Positions 36,201 through 48,200 of a stretch of 64,000 nt of DNA are shown one piece after another (the first letter of the stretch is position 1; the number at the start of each line of letters is the position of its first letter). The notes below the pieces were generated by a model. It was not told where the DNA came from. It searched no databases and saw only the letters and a list, made by a program, of their open reading frames with translations. Position numbers and translations under genes: made by a program. This stretch comes from Taeniopygia guttata. Lineage: Eukaryota; Chordata; Aves; Passeriformes; Estrildidae. The stretch lies in contig NC_133060.1 of NCBI RefSeq assembly GCF_048771995.1, positions 1,323,501 to 1,387,500 of the forward strand, given 5' to 3'.

Positions 36201-39200
36201 CAGGTGAGAGCCCCAAAACACCCCAAATTTATCCCAAAATATCCCTGAAATATTCCCCAAAATATCCCAAAAATATCCCAAAGTATTCCTGAAATATTCC
36301 AAAATATTCCCCAAAATATCCCTGAAATTCCCCCCCCAGCCCCGCCCTGCTGCAGGGCCAGGCCCGCCTGGTGGAGCAGGTGAGAGCCCCAAAATATCCC
36401 AAATTTACCCCAAAATATCCCCCAAAATATCCCTGAAAATATCCCAAAAATATCCCAAAATATACCTGAGATATTCCTTAAAATATGCCAAAATATCCCT
36501 GAAATTCCCACCCAGCCCCGCCCTGCTGCAGGGCCAGGCCCGCCTGGTGGAGCAGGTGAGAGCCCCAAAATATCCTAAATTCATCCCAAAATATCCCCCA
36601 AAATATCCCTGAAAATATCTCTGAAATATTCCAAAGTATTCCTGAAATATTCCAAAATATTCCCCAAAATATCCCTGAAATTCCCCACCCAGCCCCACCC
36701 TGCTGCAGGGCCAGGCCCGCCTGGTGGAGCAGGTGAGAGCCCCAAAATATCCCAAATTTATCCCAAAATATCCCTGAAATATTCCCCAAAATATCCCAAA
36801 AATATCCCAAAGTATTCATGAAATATTCCTGAAAATATCCCAAAATATCCCTGAAATTCCCCCCCCAGCCCCGCCCTGCTGCAGGGCCAGGCCCGCCTGG
36901 TGGAGCAGGTGAGAGCCCCAAAACACCCCGAATTTACCCCAAAATATCCCCCAAAATATCCCTGAAAATATCTCTGAGATATCCCAAAATATACCTGAGA
37001 TATTCCAAAATATTCCCCAAAATATCCCTGAAATTCCCCCCCCAGCCCCGCCCTGCTGCAGGGCCAGGCCCGCCTGGTGGAGCAGGTGAGAGCCCCAAAA
37101 CACCCCGAATTTACCCCAAAATATCCCCCAAAATATCCCTGAAAATATCTCTGAGATAGCCCAAAGTATCCCTGAGATATTCCAAAATATTCCCCAAAAT
37201 ATCCCTGAAATTCCCCACCCAGCCCCGCCCTGCTGCAGGGCCAGGCCCGCCTGGTGGAGCAGGTGAGAGCCCCAAAATATCCCAAATTCATCCCAAAATA
37301 TCCCCCAAAATATCCCTGAAAATATCTCTGAAATATCCTGAAATATCCCCCAAAATATCCCTGAGATATCCCAAAGTATACCTGAAATAGCCCTTAAAAT
37401 ATCCCTGAAATATCACAAAATGGTCCCCAAAATATCCATGAAATATCCCAAAATAGTCATGAAAATATCCCAAAATATCCCCCAAAATATCCCTGAAATA
37501 GCCCAAAATATCCCTGAAATATTCATGAAAATAGTCCCCAAAATATCCCTGAAATACCCCAAATATTCCTGAAATATCCCAAAATATCCCTGAAATACCC
37601 CAAAATATCCCTGAATTACCCCAGAATATTCCTGAAAGTATCCCAAAATATCCCCCAATGTATCCCCAAAATATCCCAAAAATATCCCAAAGTATCCCTG
37701 AGATATTCCTGAAAATATCCCAAAATATCCCTGAAATTCCCCCCCCAGCCCCGCCCTGCTGCAGGGCCAGGCCCGCCTGGTGGAGCAGGTGAGAGCCCCA
37801 AAATATCCTAAATTCATCCCAAAATATCCCTGAAATATCCCCCAAAATATCCCAAAAATATCTCTGAAATAGCCCAAAATATTCCCCAAAATATCCATTA
37901 AATATTCCAAAATAGTCCCCAAAATACCCCTGAAATATTCCAAAATATTCCTTAAAATATTCCCCAAAATATCCATGAATTTATCCCAAATTATCCCCCA
38001 AAATACCCCAAAATATCCCTTAAAATATTCCTGAAATATCCCAAAATATTCCTGAAAATACCCCAAAATATCCCTGAAATATCCCCCAAAATATCCCCAA
38101 AATTTATCCCAGAATATCCCTCAAATATCCCAAAATATTCCAAAATATCCCCAAAATCCCCCCAAATTCCCCAAAACCGCCCCAAAATCCCCCAAAATCG
38201 CCCCAAATCTCAAAATCCCCCCAAATTCCCCAAATCCCCCTAAATCCCCCCAAATCCCCCCAAATCCCCCCAAATCCCCCCAAAATCCCCCCAAAATCCC
38301 CCCAAATCCCCCCAAAATCCCCCCAAAATCCCCCCAAATCCCCCCAAATCCCCCCCAAATCCCCCTAAATCCCCCCAAATACCCCCAAATCCCCCCCAAA
38401 TCCCCCCAAAACCCCCCAAATCCCCCCCAAATCCCCCCCAAATCCCCCCAAATCCCCCCAAAATCCCCCCAAATCCCCCCAAAATCCCCCCAAAATCCCC
38501 CCAAATCCCCCCAAATCCCCCCCAAATCCCCCTAAATCCCCCCAAATACCCCCAAATCCCCCCCAAATCCCCCCAAAATCCCCCCAAATCCCCCCAAATC
38601 CCCCCCAAATCCCCCCAAATCCCCCCCAAATCCCCCCAAAATCCCCCCAAATCCCCCCCAAAATCCCCCAAATCCCCCCAAATCTCCGCAAATCCCCCCC
38701 AAATCCCCCCAAATCCCCCTCCCCACAGTTTGGGGGGCAGCGGGCCAAGCTGGTGGCGTGTGACGGGAACGAGATCGACGCCATGGTCATCGACCGGCGC
38801 GGGAGAGACCCCCGAGGGGACACCCTGGTGGGATTTGGGGGTCCCTGGGGGGGTTTTGGGGGTCCCAGAGTGGTTTTGGGGTGATTTTGGGGGTCCCTGG
38901 GGGATTTGGGGGGGATTTTGGGGGTCCTTGGGGGGATTTTGGGGGTCCCTGGTGTAATTTAGAGGTTTTTTTGGGGGATTTGGGGGGTCCCAGGGGGGTT
39001 TGGGGGGTCCCATGGGGGATTTGGGACACCCTGGTGGGGTTTTGGGGGGTCCCTGGGGGGGTTCTGGGGGGATTTTGGGGGTCCCTGGGGGGATTTTGGG
39101 GGTCCCTGGGGGGGTTTTGAGGGTCCCTGGGGGGATTTGGGGGTCCCGGGGGGGGGGTTTGGGGGTCCCTGGTGGGGTTTTGGGGTCCCAGAGTGGTTTT

Positions 39201-42200
39201 GGGGGGATTTTGGGGGTCCCAGAGTGATTTTGGGGGTCCCTGGGCGATTTTGGGGGTCCCAGGGGGGATTTTGGGGGTCCCTGGGGGGATTTTGGGGGTC
39301 CCAGAGTGATTTTGGGGGTCCCTGGGGGGTTTTGGGGGTCCCTGGGGGGATTTTGAGGGTCCCTGGGGGAATTTTGGGGTTCCAAGGGGGATTTTGGGGG
39401 TCCCTGGGGGGATTTTGGGGTTCCAAGGGGGATTTTGGGGGTCCCGGGGGGGATTTTGGGGGTCCCTGGGGGGGATTTTGGGGGTCCCTGGGGGGGGTTT
39501 GAGGGGTCCCAGGGGGGTTTTGGGGTTCCAAGGGAGATTTTGGGGGTCCCTGGGGGGGATTTTGGGGGTCCCTGGTGGGATTTGGGGCTCCCTGGGGGAT
39601 TTTGGGGGGATTTTGGGGGTACCTGGGGGGGTTTGGGGGGGATTTTTGGGGTCCCTGGGGGGTTTGGGGGTATTCGGGGGTCCCGGGGGTGTTTTTGGGG
39701 GTCCCAGGGGGGATTTTGGGGTTCCAAGGGGGATTTTGGGGGTCCCTGGTGGGATTTTGGGGGTCCCTGGTGGGATTTTGGGGGTCCCAGAGTGGTTTTG
39801 GGGGTTCCAAGGGGGATTTTGGGGGTCCCTGGTGGGATTTGGGGGTCCCTGGGGGGTTTGGGGGGTCCTGGGGGGATTTGGGGGTTCCTGGGGGGATTTT
39901 GGGGGTCCCAGGTGGGATTTTGGGGGTCCCAGGTGGGTTTTTGGGGGTCCTAGGGAGATTTTTGGGGGTCCCTGGGGGATTTGGGGGTCCCTGGTTGGAT
40001 TTTGGGGGTCCCTGAGGGGATTTTGGGGGTCCCAGGGGTGTTTTGGGGGTCCCTGGGGGGATTTTGGGGGTCCCTGGGGGGGGGTTGGGGGGATTTTGGG
40101 GGTCCCAGAGTGATTTTGGGGGGATTTTGGGGGTCCCAGGGTGGTTTTGGGGGTCCCAGGTGGGATTTTGGGGGTCCCAGGGGGGTTTTTGGGGGGCTCT
40201 GACCCCTCCCCACAGGTGATTTGCTGCGAGGGCAACGCCGGATTCTACGAGGTCGGGTGTCTGAGCACCCCCCTGGAGGGTACGGGACCCCAAATGTGAC
40301 CCCAAAAGTGACCCCAAAACTGACCCCGGGACCCCAAAACTCACCCCAAAACTGACCCCAAAAATTACCCCAAAAAGTGACCCCAAAAGTGACCCCAAAA
40401 CTGACCCCAAAAGTGACCCCAAAACTGACCCCAAAACTGACCCCAAAGTGACCCCAAAACTGACCCCGGGACCTCAAAAGAGACCCCAAAAGTCACCCCA
40501 AAAATTACCCCAAAAAGTGACCCTGAGACCCCAAAAGTGACCCCAAAACTGACCCCAAAAGTGACCCCAAAAATTACCCCAAAAAGTGACCCCAAAAGTG
40601 ACCCTGGGACCCCAAAACTGACCCCAAAAAGTGACCCCGGGGACCCCAAAAGTGACCCCAAAAGTCACCCCAAAAATTACCCCAAAAGTGACCCCGGGAC
40701 CCCAAAACTCACCCCAAAACTGACCCCAAAACTGACCCCAAAAGTGACCCCAAAAGTGACCCCAAAAGTGACCCCAAAAATTATCCCAAAAGTGACCCCG
40801 GGACCCCAAAAGTCACCCCAAAAGTCACCCCAAAAGTGACCCCAAAACTGACCCCGGGACCCCAAAACTGACCCCAAAAGTTACCCCAAAAATTACCCCA
40901 AAACTGACCCCAAAACTGACCCCAAAAAGTGACCCCGGGACCCCAAAACTGATCCCAAAACTGACCCCAAAAATTACCCAAAAAAGTGACCCTGGGGACC
41001 CCAAAAAAGACCCCAAAAGTGACCCCGGGACCCAAAAAATTACCCCAAATGGATCCTGGGACCCCAAATCTGCTCCCAGAACCCCAAAACTGAGCCCAGA
41101 ACTGAAATTTTGGGGGGTTTTGGGGGTTTTTGGGGTGGGATTTTGGGGGATTTTGGGTTGGATTTTGGGGGTTTTTGGGTTGAATTTTGGGGGATTTTGG
41201 GGTGGGATTTTGGGGGGTTTGGGGTTGGATTTTGGGTTGGATTTTGGGTGGGATTTTGGGGTTTTGAGTCAGATTTGGGGGTTTTTGGGGTTGGATTTTG
41301 GGGGATTTTGGGGTGGGATTTTTGAGGTTTTTGGGTTGAATTTTGGGGGATTTTGGGGCAGTTTTGGGTTGGATTTTGGGGTTGGATTTTGGGGGGGTTT
41401 TGGGGGTTTTGGGGTGGGATTTTGGGAGGTTTTGGGGTTGGATTTTGGGGGATTTTGGGGGGTTTTGGATCGAATTTTGGGTGGGATTTGGGAGGTTTTG
41501 GTGTTGGATTTTGGGTGGGATTTTGGGGGGTTTGGGGTTGGATTTTGGGTGGGATTTTGGGGAATTTGGATTTGGGAGGTTTTGGATCGAATTTTGGGTT
41601 GGATTTTGGGTGGAATTTTGATGGGTTTTGGGTTGAATTTTGGGTGGGATTTTGGATGTTTTGACTCAGATTTGGGGGTTTTTGGGGTTGGATTTTGGGT
41701 GGGATTTTGGGGGTTTTGGGGTTGGATTTTGGGGGTTTTGAGTCAGATTTGGGGGGATTTGGATTTTGGGGGATTTTGGGTTGGATTTGGGGAATTTTGG
41801 GGTTGGATTTTGGGTGGGATTTTGGGGGGTTTTGAGTCAGATTTGGGGGTTTTGGGGCTTGGATTTTGGGTGGGATTTGGGAGGTTTTGGGTTGGATTTT
41901 GGGGGATTTTGGGTGGGATTTTGGAGGTTTTTGGATTGAATTTTGAAGGATTTTGGGTTGGATTTTAGGGCATTTTGGGGGATTTTGGGGCAGTTTTGGG
42001 GTTGGATTTTGGGTGGGATTTTGGGGGGTTTGGATCGAATTTTGGGTGGGATTTTGGGGGGTTTGGGGTTGGATTTTGGGGAATTTTGGGGTTGGATTTT
42101 GGGGGGGATTTTGGGGGTTTTGGGGTGGGATTTTGGGAGGTTTTGGGGTTGGATTTTGGGTGGGATTTGGGAGGTTTTGGGTTGGATTTTGGGTGGGATT

Positions 42201-45200
42201 TTGGGGGATTTTGGGTGGGATTTTGGGGGATTTTGGGTGGGATTTTGGAGGGATTGGGGTTGGATTTTGGGTTGGATTTTGGGTGGGATTTTGGGGGGTT
42301 TTGGATCGAATTTTGGGGTTGGATTTTGGGTGGGATTTTGGGGGGTTTTGGATCAAATTTTGGGGTTGGATTTTGGGTGGGATTTGGGGTTGGATTTTGG
42401 GTGGGATTTTGGGTGTTTTGAGTCAGATTTGGGGTTTTTTTGGGTTGAATTTTGGGGTGTTTTCTGTCGCATTTTGGGGGGTTTTGTGTTGCTTTTTGTG
42501 GGTTTTGGGGTCAGATTTGGGGTTTTTCGAGTCTCCCTCAGCTCTCTGCAGATTTTGGGGGGGGGGGGAGGGGCCGTCGCTGCCCCTCCCCCCCATTTTT
42601 GGGGGTCCCAAATCCCGGAGTGACCCCCCCGTGTTCCCCCCCCCCCAGCCGGGTACTCGGTGCTGGGCTGGAACCACCCGGGATTCGGGGGCAGCACCGT
42701 GAGTTGGGGGTCCCGGGGGGATTTGGGGGGGTTTGGGGGATTTAGGGGGGTCCTGGGGGGATTTGGGGGGATTTGGGGGGGATTTGGGGGGATTTGGGGG
42801 GGATTTGGGGGGGATTTGGGGGGATTTGGGGGGGATTTGGGGGATTTAGGGGGGTCCTGGGGGGATTTGGGGGGGATTTGAGGGGGATTTAGGGGGGATT
42901 TGGGGGGATTTGGGGGGGATTTGGGGGTCCCTGGGGAGGATTTGGGGGGGATTTGGGGGGGATTTGGGGGGATTTTTGGGGGTCCCAGGGGGGATTTGGG
43001 GGGGATTTGGGGGTCCCAGGGGGGGATTTGGGGGTCCCTGGGGGGGATTTGGGGGTCACAGGGGGGATTTGGGGGGGATTTGGGGGGGCTCAGGGGGGAT
43101 TTGGGGGGATTTGGGGGGTCCCTGGGGTGATTCGGGGGGATTTGGGGGAGATTTGGGGGGGATTTGGGGAGATTTTGGGGGTCCCTGGGGGGATTTGGGG
43201 GTTTTTTGGGGGTCCCAGAGTGGTTTTGGGGGGATTTTGGGGGTCCCAGGGGGGATTTTGGGGTTCCCTGGTGGGATTTTGGGGTTCCAAGGGGGATTTT
43301 GGGGGTCACAAAGGGGATTTGGGGGGATTTGGGGGGATTTGGGGGATTTTGGGGGGGATTTGGGGGATTTTGGGGGGGATTTGGGGGGGATTTGAGGGGA
43401 TTTGGGGGGATTTGGGGGGGATTTGGGGGGGATTTGGGGGGTCCTGGGGGGGTTTTTGGGGGTCCTACGTGGGGATTTGGGGTCCCAGGGGGGATTTGGG
43501 GGGATTTTGGGGGGGATTTGGGGGAGATTTGGGGGGATTTGGGGGTCCCTGGGGGGGATTTGGGGGTCCCGGGGGGATTTGGGGGGATTTGGGGGGATTT
43601 GGGGGGGATTTGGGGGATTTTGGGGGGATTTGGGGGGATTTGGGGGGTCCTGGATGGATTTTGGGATCCCTGGGGGGATTTTGGGGCGTCCCAGGGGGGA
43701 TTTGGGGGGGATTTGGGGGGGATTTGGGGGGATTTGGGGAGGATTTGGGGGGATTTGGGGGGATTTGGGGGGGATTTGGGGAAATTTGGGGGGTCCCGGG
43801 GGGATTTTGGGGGTCCCACGGGGGATTTGGGGGATTTGGGGGGGATTTGGGGGGATTTGGGGGGGATTTGGGGGGTCCCAGGTGGGATTTTGGGGGTCCC
43901 GGGGGGGGTTTTGGGGTTTTTTTGGGTGGATTTTGGTGCTTTTGGGGCGAATTTTTTGGGTTTTTTGGGGTTTTTAAGGGTCCCCGAATTCGGAATTTTT
44001 TGGGGGTTTTTTTGGGGTGTCGGGGCGGATTTTGGGGGTCCCAGGTGGGGATTTGGGGGGGTTTTTGGGTGCATTTTGGGTGGATTTTGGTGCATTTTGG
44101 TGCATTTTTAATGGATTTTTTGGGGATTTTTTGGGGTTTTTGGGGCTCCCCGAACCCGGAATTTTTTGGGGTTTTTTTTGGGGTGCCGGGGCGGATTTTG
44201 GGGGTCCCCCTGACCCCCCCGGCCCCTCCCCAGGGGGTTCCCCTCCCCCAGAGCGAGGCCAATGCCATGGACGTGCTGCTGATTTTGGGGCATTTTTTGG
44301 GTTTTTTTTTGGGATTTTTCGGGTTTTTGGGGGTCCCAAACCCGGAATTTTTTGGGGTTTTTTTTGGGGTGTCGGGGCAGATTTTGGGGGTCCCAGGGGG
44401 GATTTTGGGGGGTCCCAGGAGGGTTTTGGGGTTTTTTTTGGGTGTATTTGGGTGGATTTTGGTGCATTTTTTGAGTTTTTTTTGGGATTTTTGGGGTTTT
44501 TGGGGTTCCCGAATCCGGAATTTTTTGGGGTTTTTTTTGGGGTGCCGGGGCGGATTTTGGGGGTCCCAGGGGGGGATTTTGGTGCAATTTTTGGGTGGAT
44601 TTTTTTGCATTTTGGGTGGATTTTGGTGCATTTTGGGTGGATTTTGGTGCATTTTTTGATGGATTTTTTGGGTTTTTTGGGGTTTTTGGGGGTCCCCGAA
44701 CCCGGAATTTTTTGGGGTTTTTTTTGGGGTGTCGGGGCAGATTTTGGGGGGTCCCAGGGGGGGATTTTGGGGGTTTTTTGCGTGGATTTTGGTGCATTTT
44801 GGGTGGATTTTGGTGCATTTTGGGTGGATTTTGGTGCATTTTTGGGTTTTTTTTGCTGTTTTTTGGGGTTTTTGGGGGTCCCCGAACCCGGAATTTTTTG
44901 GGGTTTTTTTTGGGGTGTCGGGGCGGATTTTGGGGGTCCCCCTGACCCCCCTGGACCCTCCCCAGGGGGTTCCCCTCCCCCAGAGCGAGGCCAATGCCAT
45001 GGACGTGCTGCTGATTTTGGGGCATTTTTTGGGTTTTTTTTGGGGGTCCCCAAACCCGGAATTTTTTGGGGTTTTTTTGGGGTGTCGGGGCAGATTTTGG
45101 GGGGTCCTGGGGGGGATTTGTGGGGTCCCATGGGAGGATTTGGGGGGGTTTTTGGGTGGATTTTGGTGCATTTTGGGTGGATTTTGGTGCATTTTGGGTA

Positions 45201-48200
45201 CATTTTGGTGCATTTTTTTGGGGATTTTTGGGGTTTTTGGGGGTCCCCGAACCCGGAATTTTTTGGGGTTTTTTTTGGGGTGTTGGGGCGGATTTTGGGG
45301 GGTCCCAGGGGGGATTTGGGGTTTTTTTGGGTGTATTTTGGTGCATTTGGGGTGGATTTTGGTGCATTTTGGGTGGATTTTGGTGCATTTTTTGAGGTTT
45401 TTTTTGGGTTTTTTGGGGTTTTTGGGGCTCCCCGAACCCGGAATTTTTTGGGGTTTTTTTTGGGGTGTCGGGGCGGATTTTGGGGGGTCCCAGGGGGGAT
45501 TTTGGGGTTTTTTGGGTGCATTTTGGTGCATTTTGGGTGGATTTTGGGTGTATTTTTGGGGGTTATTTTGCTGTTTTTTGGGGTTTTTGGGGCTCCCCGA
45601 ACCCGGAATTTTTTGGGGGTTTTTTTGGGGTGCCGGGGCAGATTTTGGGGGTCCCCCTGACCCCCCCGGCCCCTCCCCAGGGGGTTCCCCTCCCCCAGAG
45701 CGAGGCCAATGCCATGGACGTGCTGCTGATTTTGGGGCATTTTTGGGGTTTTTTTTGGGGTTTTTGGGGTTTTTGGGGGTTTCTGGTTATGGGGTTTTTT
45801 TTGGGGTGTCGGGGCAGATTTTGGGGGGTCCCAGGGGCGATTTTGGGGGTCCCAGGGGGGTTTTTGGGGGGGTCCTGGGTGGATTTTTGAGGGTCCCAGG
45901 GGGGATTTTGGTGCATTTTTTGGGGTTTTTTTGCTGTTTTTTGGGGTTTTTGGGGGTCCCCGAACCCGGAATTTTTTGGGGTTTTTTTTGGGGTGTCGGG
46001 GCGGATTTTGGGGGTCCCCCTGACCCCCCCGGCCCCTCCCCAGGGGGTTCCCCTCCCCCAGAGCGAGGCCAATGCCATGGACGTGCTGCTGATTTTGGTG
46101 CATTTTTTGGGGGATTTTTGGGTTTTTGGGGCTCCCCGAACCCGGAATTTTTTGGGGTTTTTTTTGGGGTGTCGTTGCGGATTTTGGGGGGTCCCAGGGG
46201 GGGATTTTGGGGGTCCCGGGGGGGTTTTGAGGGGTTTTTTAGGTGCATTTTGGTGCATTTTTTATGGATTTTTTGGGGTTTTTTTTGGTTTTTTGGGGTT
46301 TTTGGGGCTCCCCGAACCCGGAATTTTTTGGGGTTTTTTTTGGGGTGTCGGGGCAGAATTTGGGGGGTCCCAGGGGGGGATTTTGGGGGTCCCAGGGAGG
46401 GATTTTGGGGGTGTTTTTGGGTGGATTTTGGTGCATTTTGCGTGGATTTTGGTGCATTTTTTGGGGGATTTTTTGGGATTTTTGGGGTTTTTGGGGCTCC
46501 CCGAACCCGGAATTTTTTTGGGTTTTTTTTGGGGTGTCGGGGCAGATTTTGGGGGTCCCAGGTGGGGATTTGGGGGGGGTTTTGGGTGCATTTTGGTGCA
46601 TTTTGGGTGGATTTTGGTGCATTTTTTGAGGTTTTTTTTGGTTTTTTTGGGGTTTTTGGGGGTCCCCGAACCCCGAATTTTTTGGGTTTTTTTTTGGGGT
46701 GTCGGGGCAGATTTTGGGGGTTTTTTTGGGTGGATTTTGGTGCATTTTGGGGGTTTTTTGGGTGCATTTTGGGTGCATTTTGCTGCATTTTTTATGGATT
46801 TTTTGGGGTTTTTTTTGGGTTTTTTGGGGTTTTTGGGGCTCCCCGAACCCGGAATTTTTTGGGGTTTTTTTTGGGGTGCCGGGGCAGATTTTGGGGGTCC
46901 CCCTGACCCCCCCGGCCCCTCCCCAGGGGGTTCCCCTCCCCCAGAGCGAGGCCAATGCCATGGACGTGCTGCTGATTTTGGGGCATTTTTTGGGGGATTT
47001 TTTGGGGTTTTTTTGGGTTTTTGGGGCTCCCCGAACCCGGAATTTTTTGGGGTTTTTTTTGGGGTGTCGGGGCGGATTTTGGGGGTCCCAGGGGGGATTT
47101 TGGGGGTCCCAGGGGGGGATTTTGGGTTTTTTTGGGTGGATTTTGGTGCATTTTGGGTGGATTTTGGTGCATTTTGGGTGCATTTGGGTGCATTTTGGGT
47201 GCATTTTTTGAGGTTTTTTTTTGGTTTTTTGGGGTTTTTGGGGCTCCCCGAACCCGGAATTTTTTGGGGTTTTTTTTGGGGTGTCGGGGCGGATTTTGGG
47301 GGGTCCCAGGGCAGAATTTTTGGGTGTTTTGGGTGCATTTTGGTGGATTTTGGTGCATTTTTTATGGATTTTTTGGGGTTTTTTTTGGTTTTTTGGGGTT
47401 TTTGGGGCTCCCCGAACCCGGAATTTTTTGGGGGTTTTTTTGGGGTGTCGGGGCGGATTTTGGGGGTCCCAGGGGGGGATTTGGGGGGTCCCAGGGGGAA
47501 TTTTGGAGTATTTTTGGGTGGATTTTGGTGCATTTTTTGGGGTTTTTTTTGGTTTTTTGGGGTTTTTGGGGCTCCCCGAACCCGGAATTTTTTGGGGTTT
47601 TTTTTGGGGTGCCGGGGCAGATTTTGGGGGGTCCCCCTGACCCCCCCGGCCCCTCCCCAGGGGGTTCCCCTCCCCCAGAGCGAGGCCAATGCCATGGACG
47701 TGCTGCTGATTTTGGGGCATTTTTGGGGTTTTTTTTGGGATTTTTGGGGTTTTGGGGCTCCCCGAACCCGGAATTTTTTGGGGTTTTTTTTGGGGTGTCG
47801 GGGCAGATTTTGGGGGTCCCAGGGGGGGATTTGGGGGGTCCCGGGGGGGGGGATTTGGGGGTTTTTTAGGTGCATTTTGCTGCATTTTGGTGTTTTTGGG
47901 GCAAATTTTTTGGGGTTTTTTGGGGTTTTTGGGGGTCCCCGAACCCGGAATTTTTTGGGGTTTTTTTTGGGGTGTCGGGGCAGATTTTGGGGGGTCCCGG
48001 GGGGGGATTTTGGGGGTCCCAGGGGGGGATTTTGGGGTTTTTTGGGTGCATTTTGGTGCATTTTTTGGGGGTTTTTTTGGGTTTTTTGGGGTTTTTGGGG
48101 GTCCCCGAACCCGGAATTTTTTGGGGTTTTTTTTGGGGTGTCGGGGCAGATTTTGGGGGTCCCAGGGGGGTTTGGGGTTTTTTTGGGGTTTTTTTTGGGT

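Noticed and set aside
44234..44290. First [14 protein letters not shown] copy as the functional ABHD16A exon 12
   Set aside because: It and the next seven diverge after MDV; only the copy at 49069 continues into the conserved VIRFALQ...WSIGGFT and a donor.
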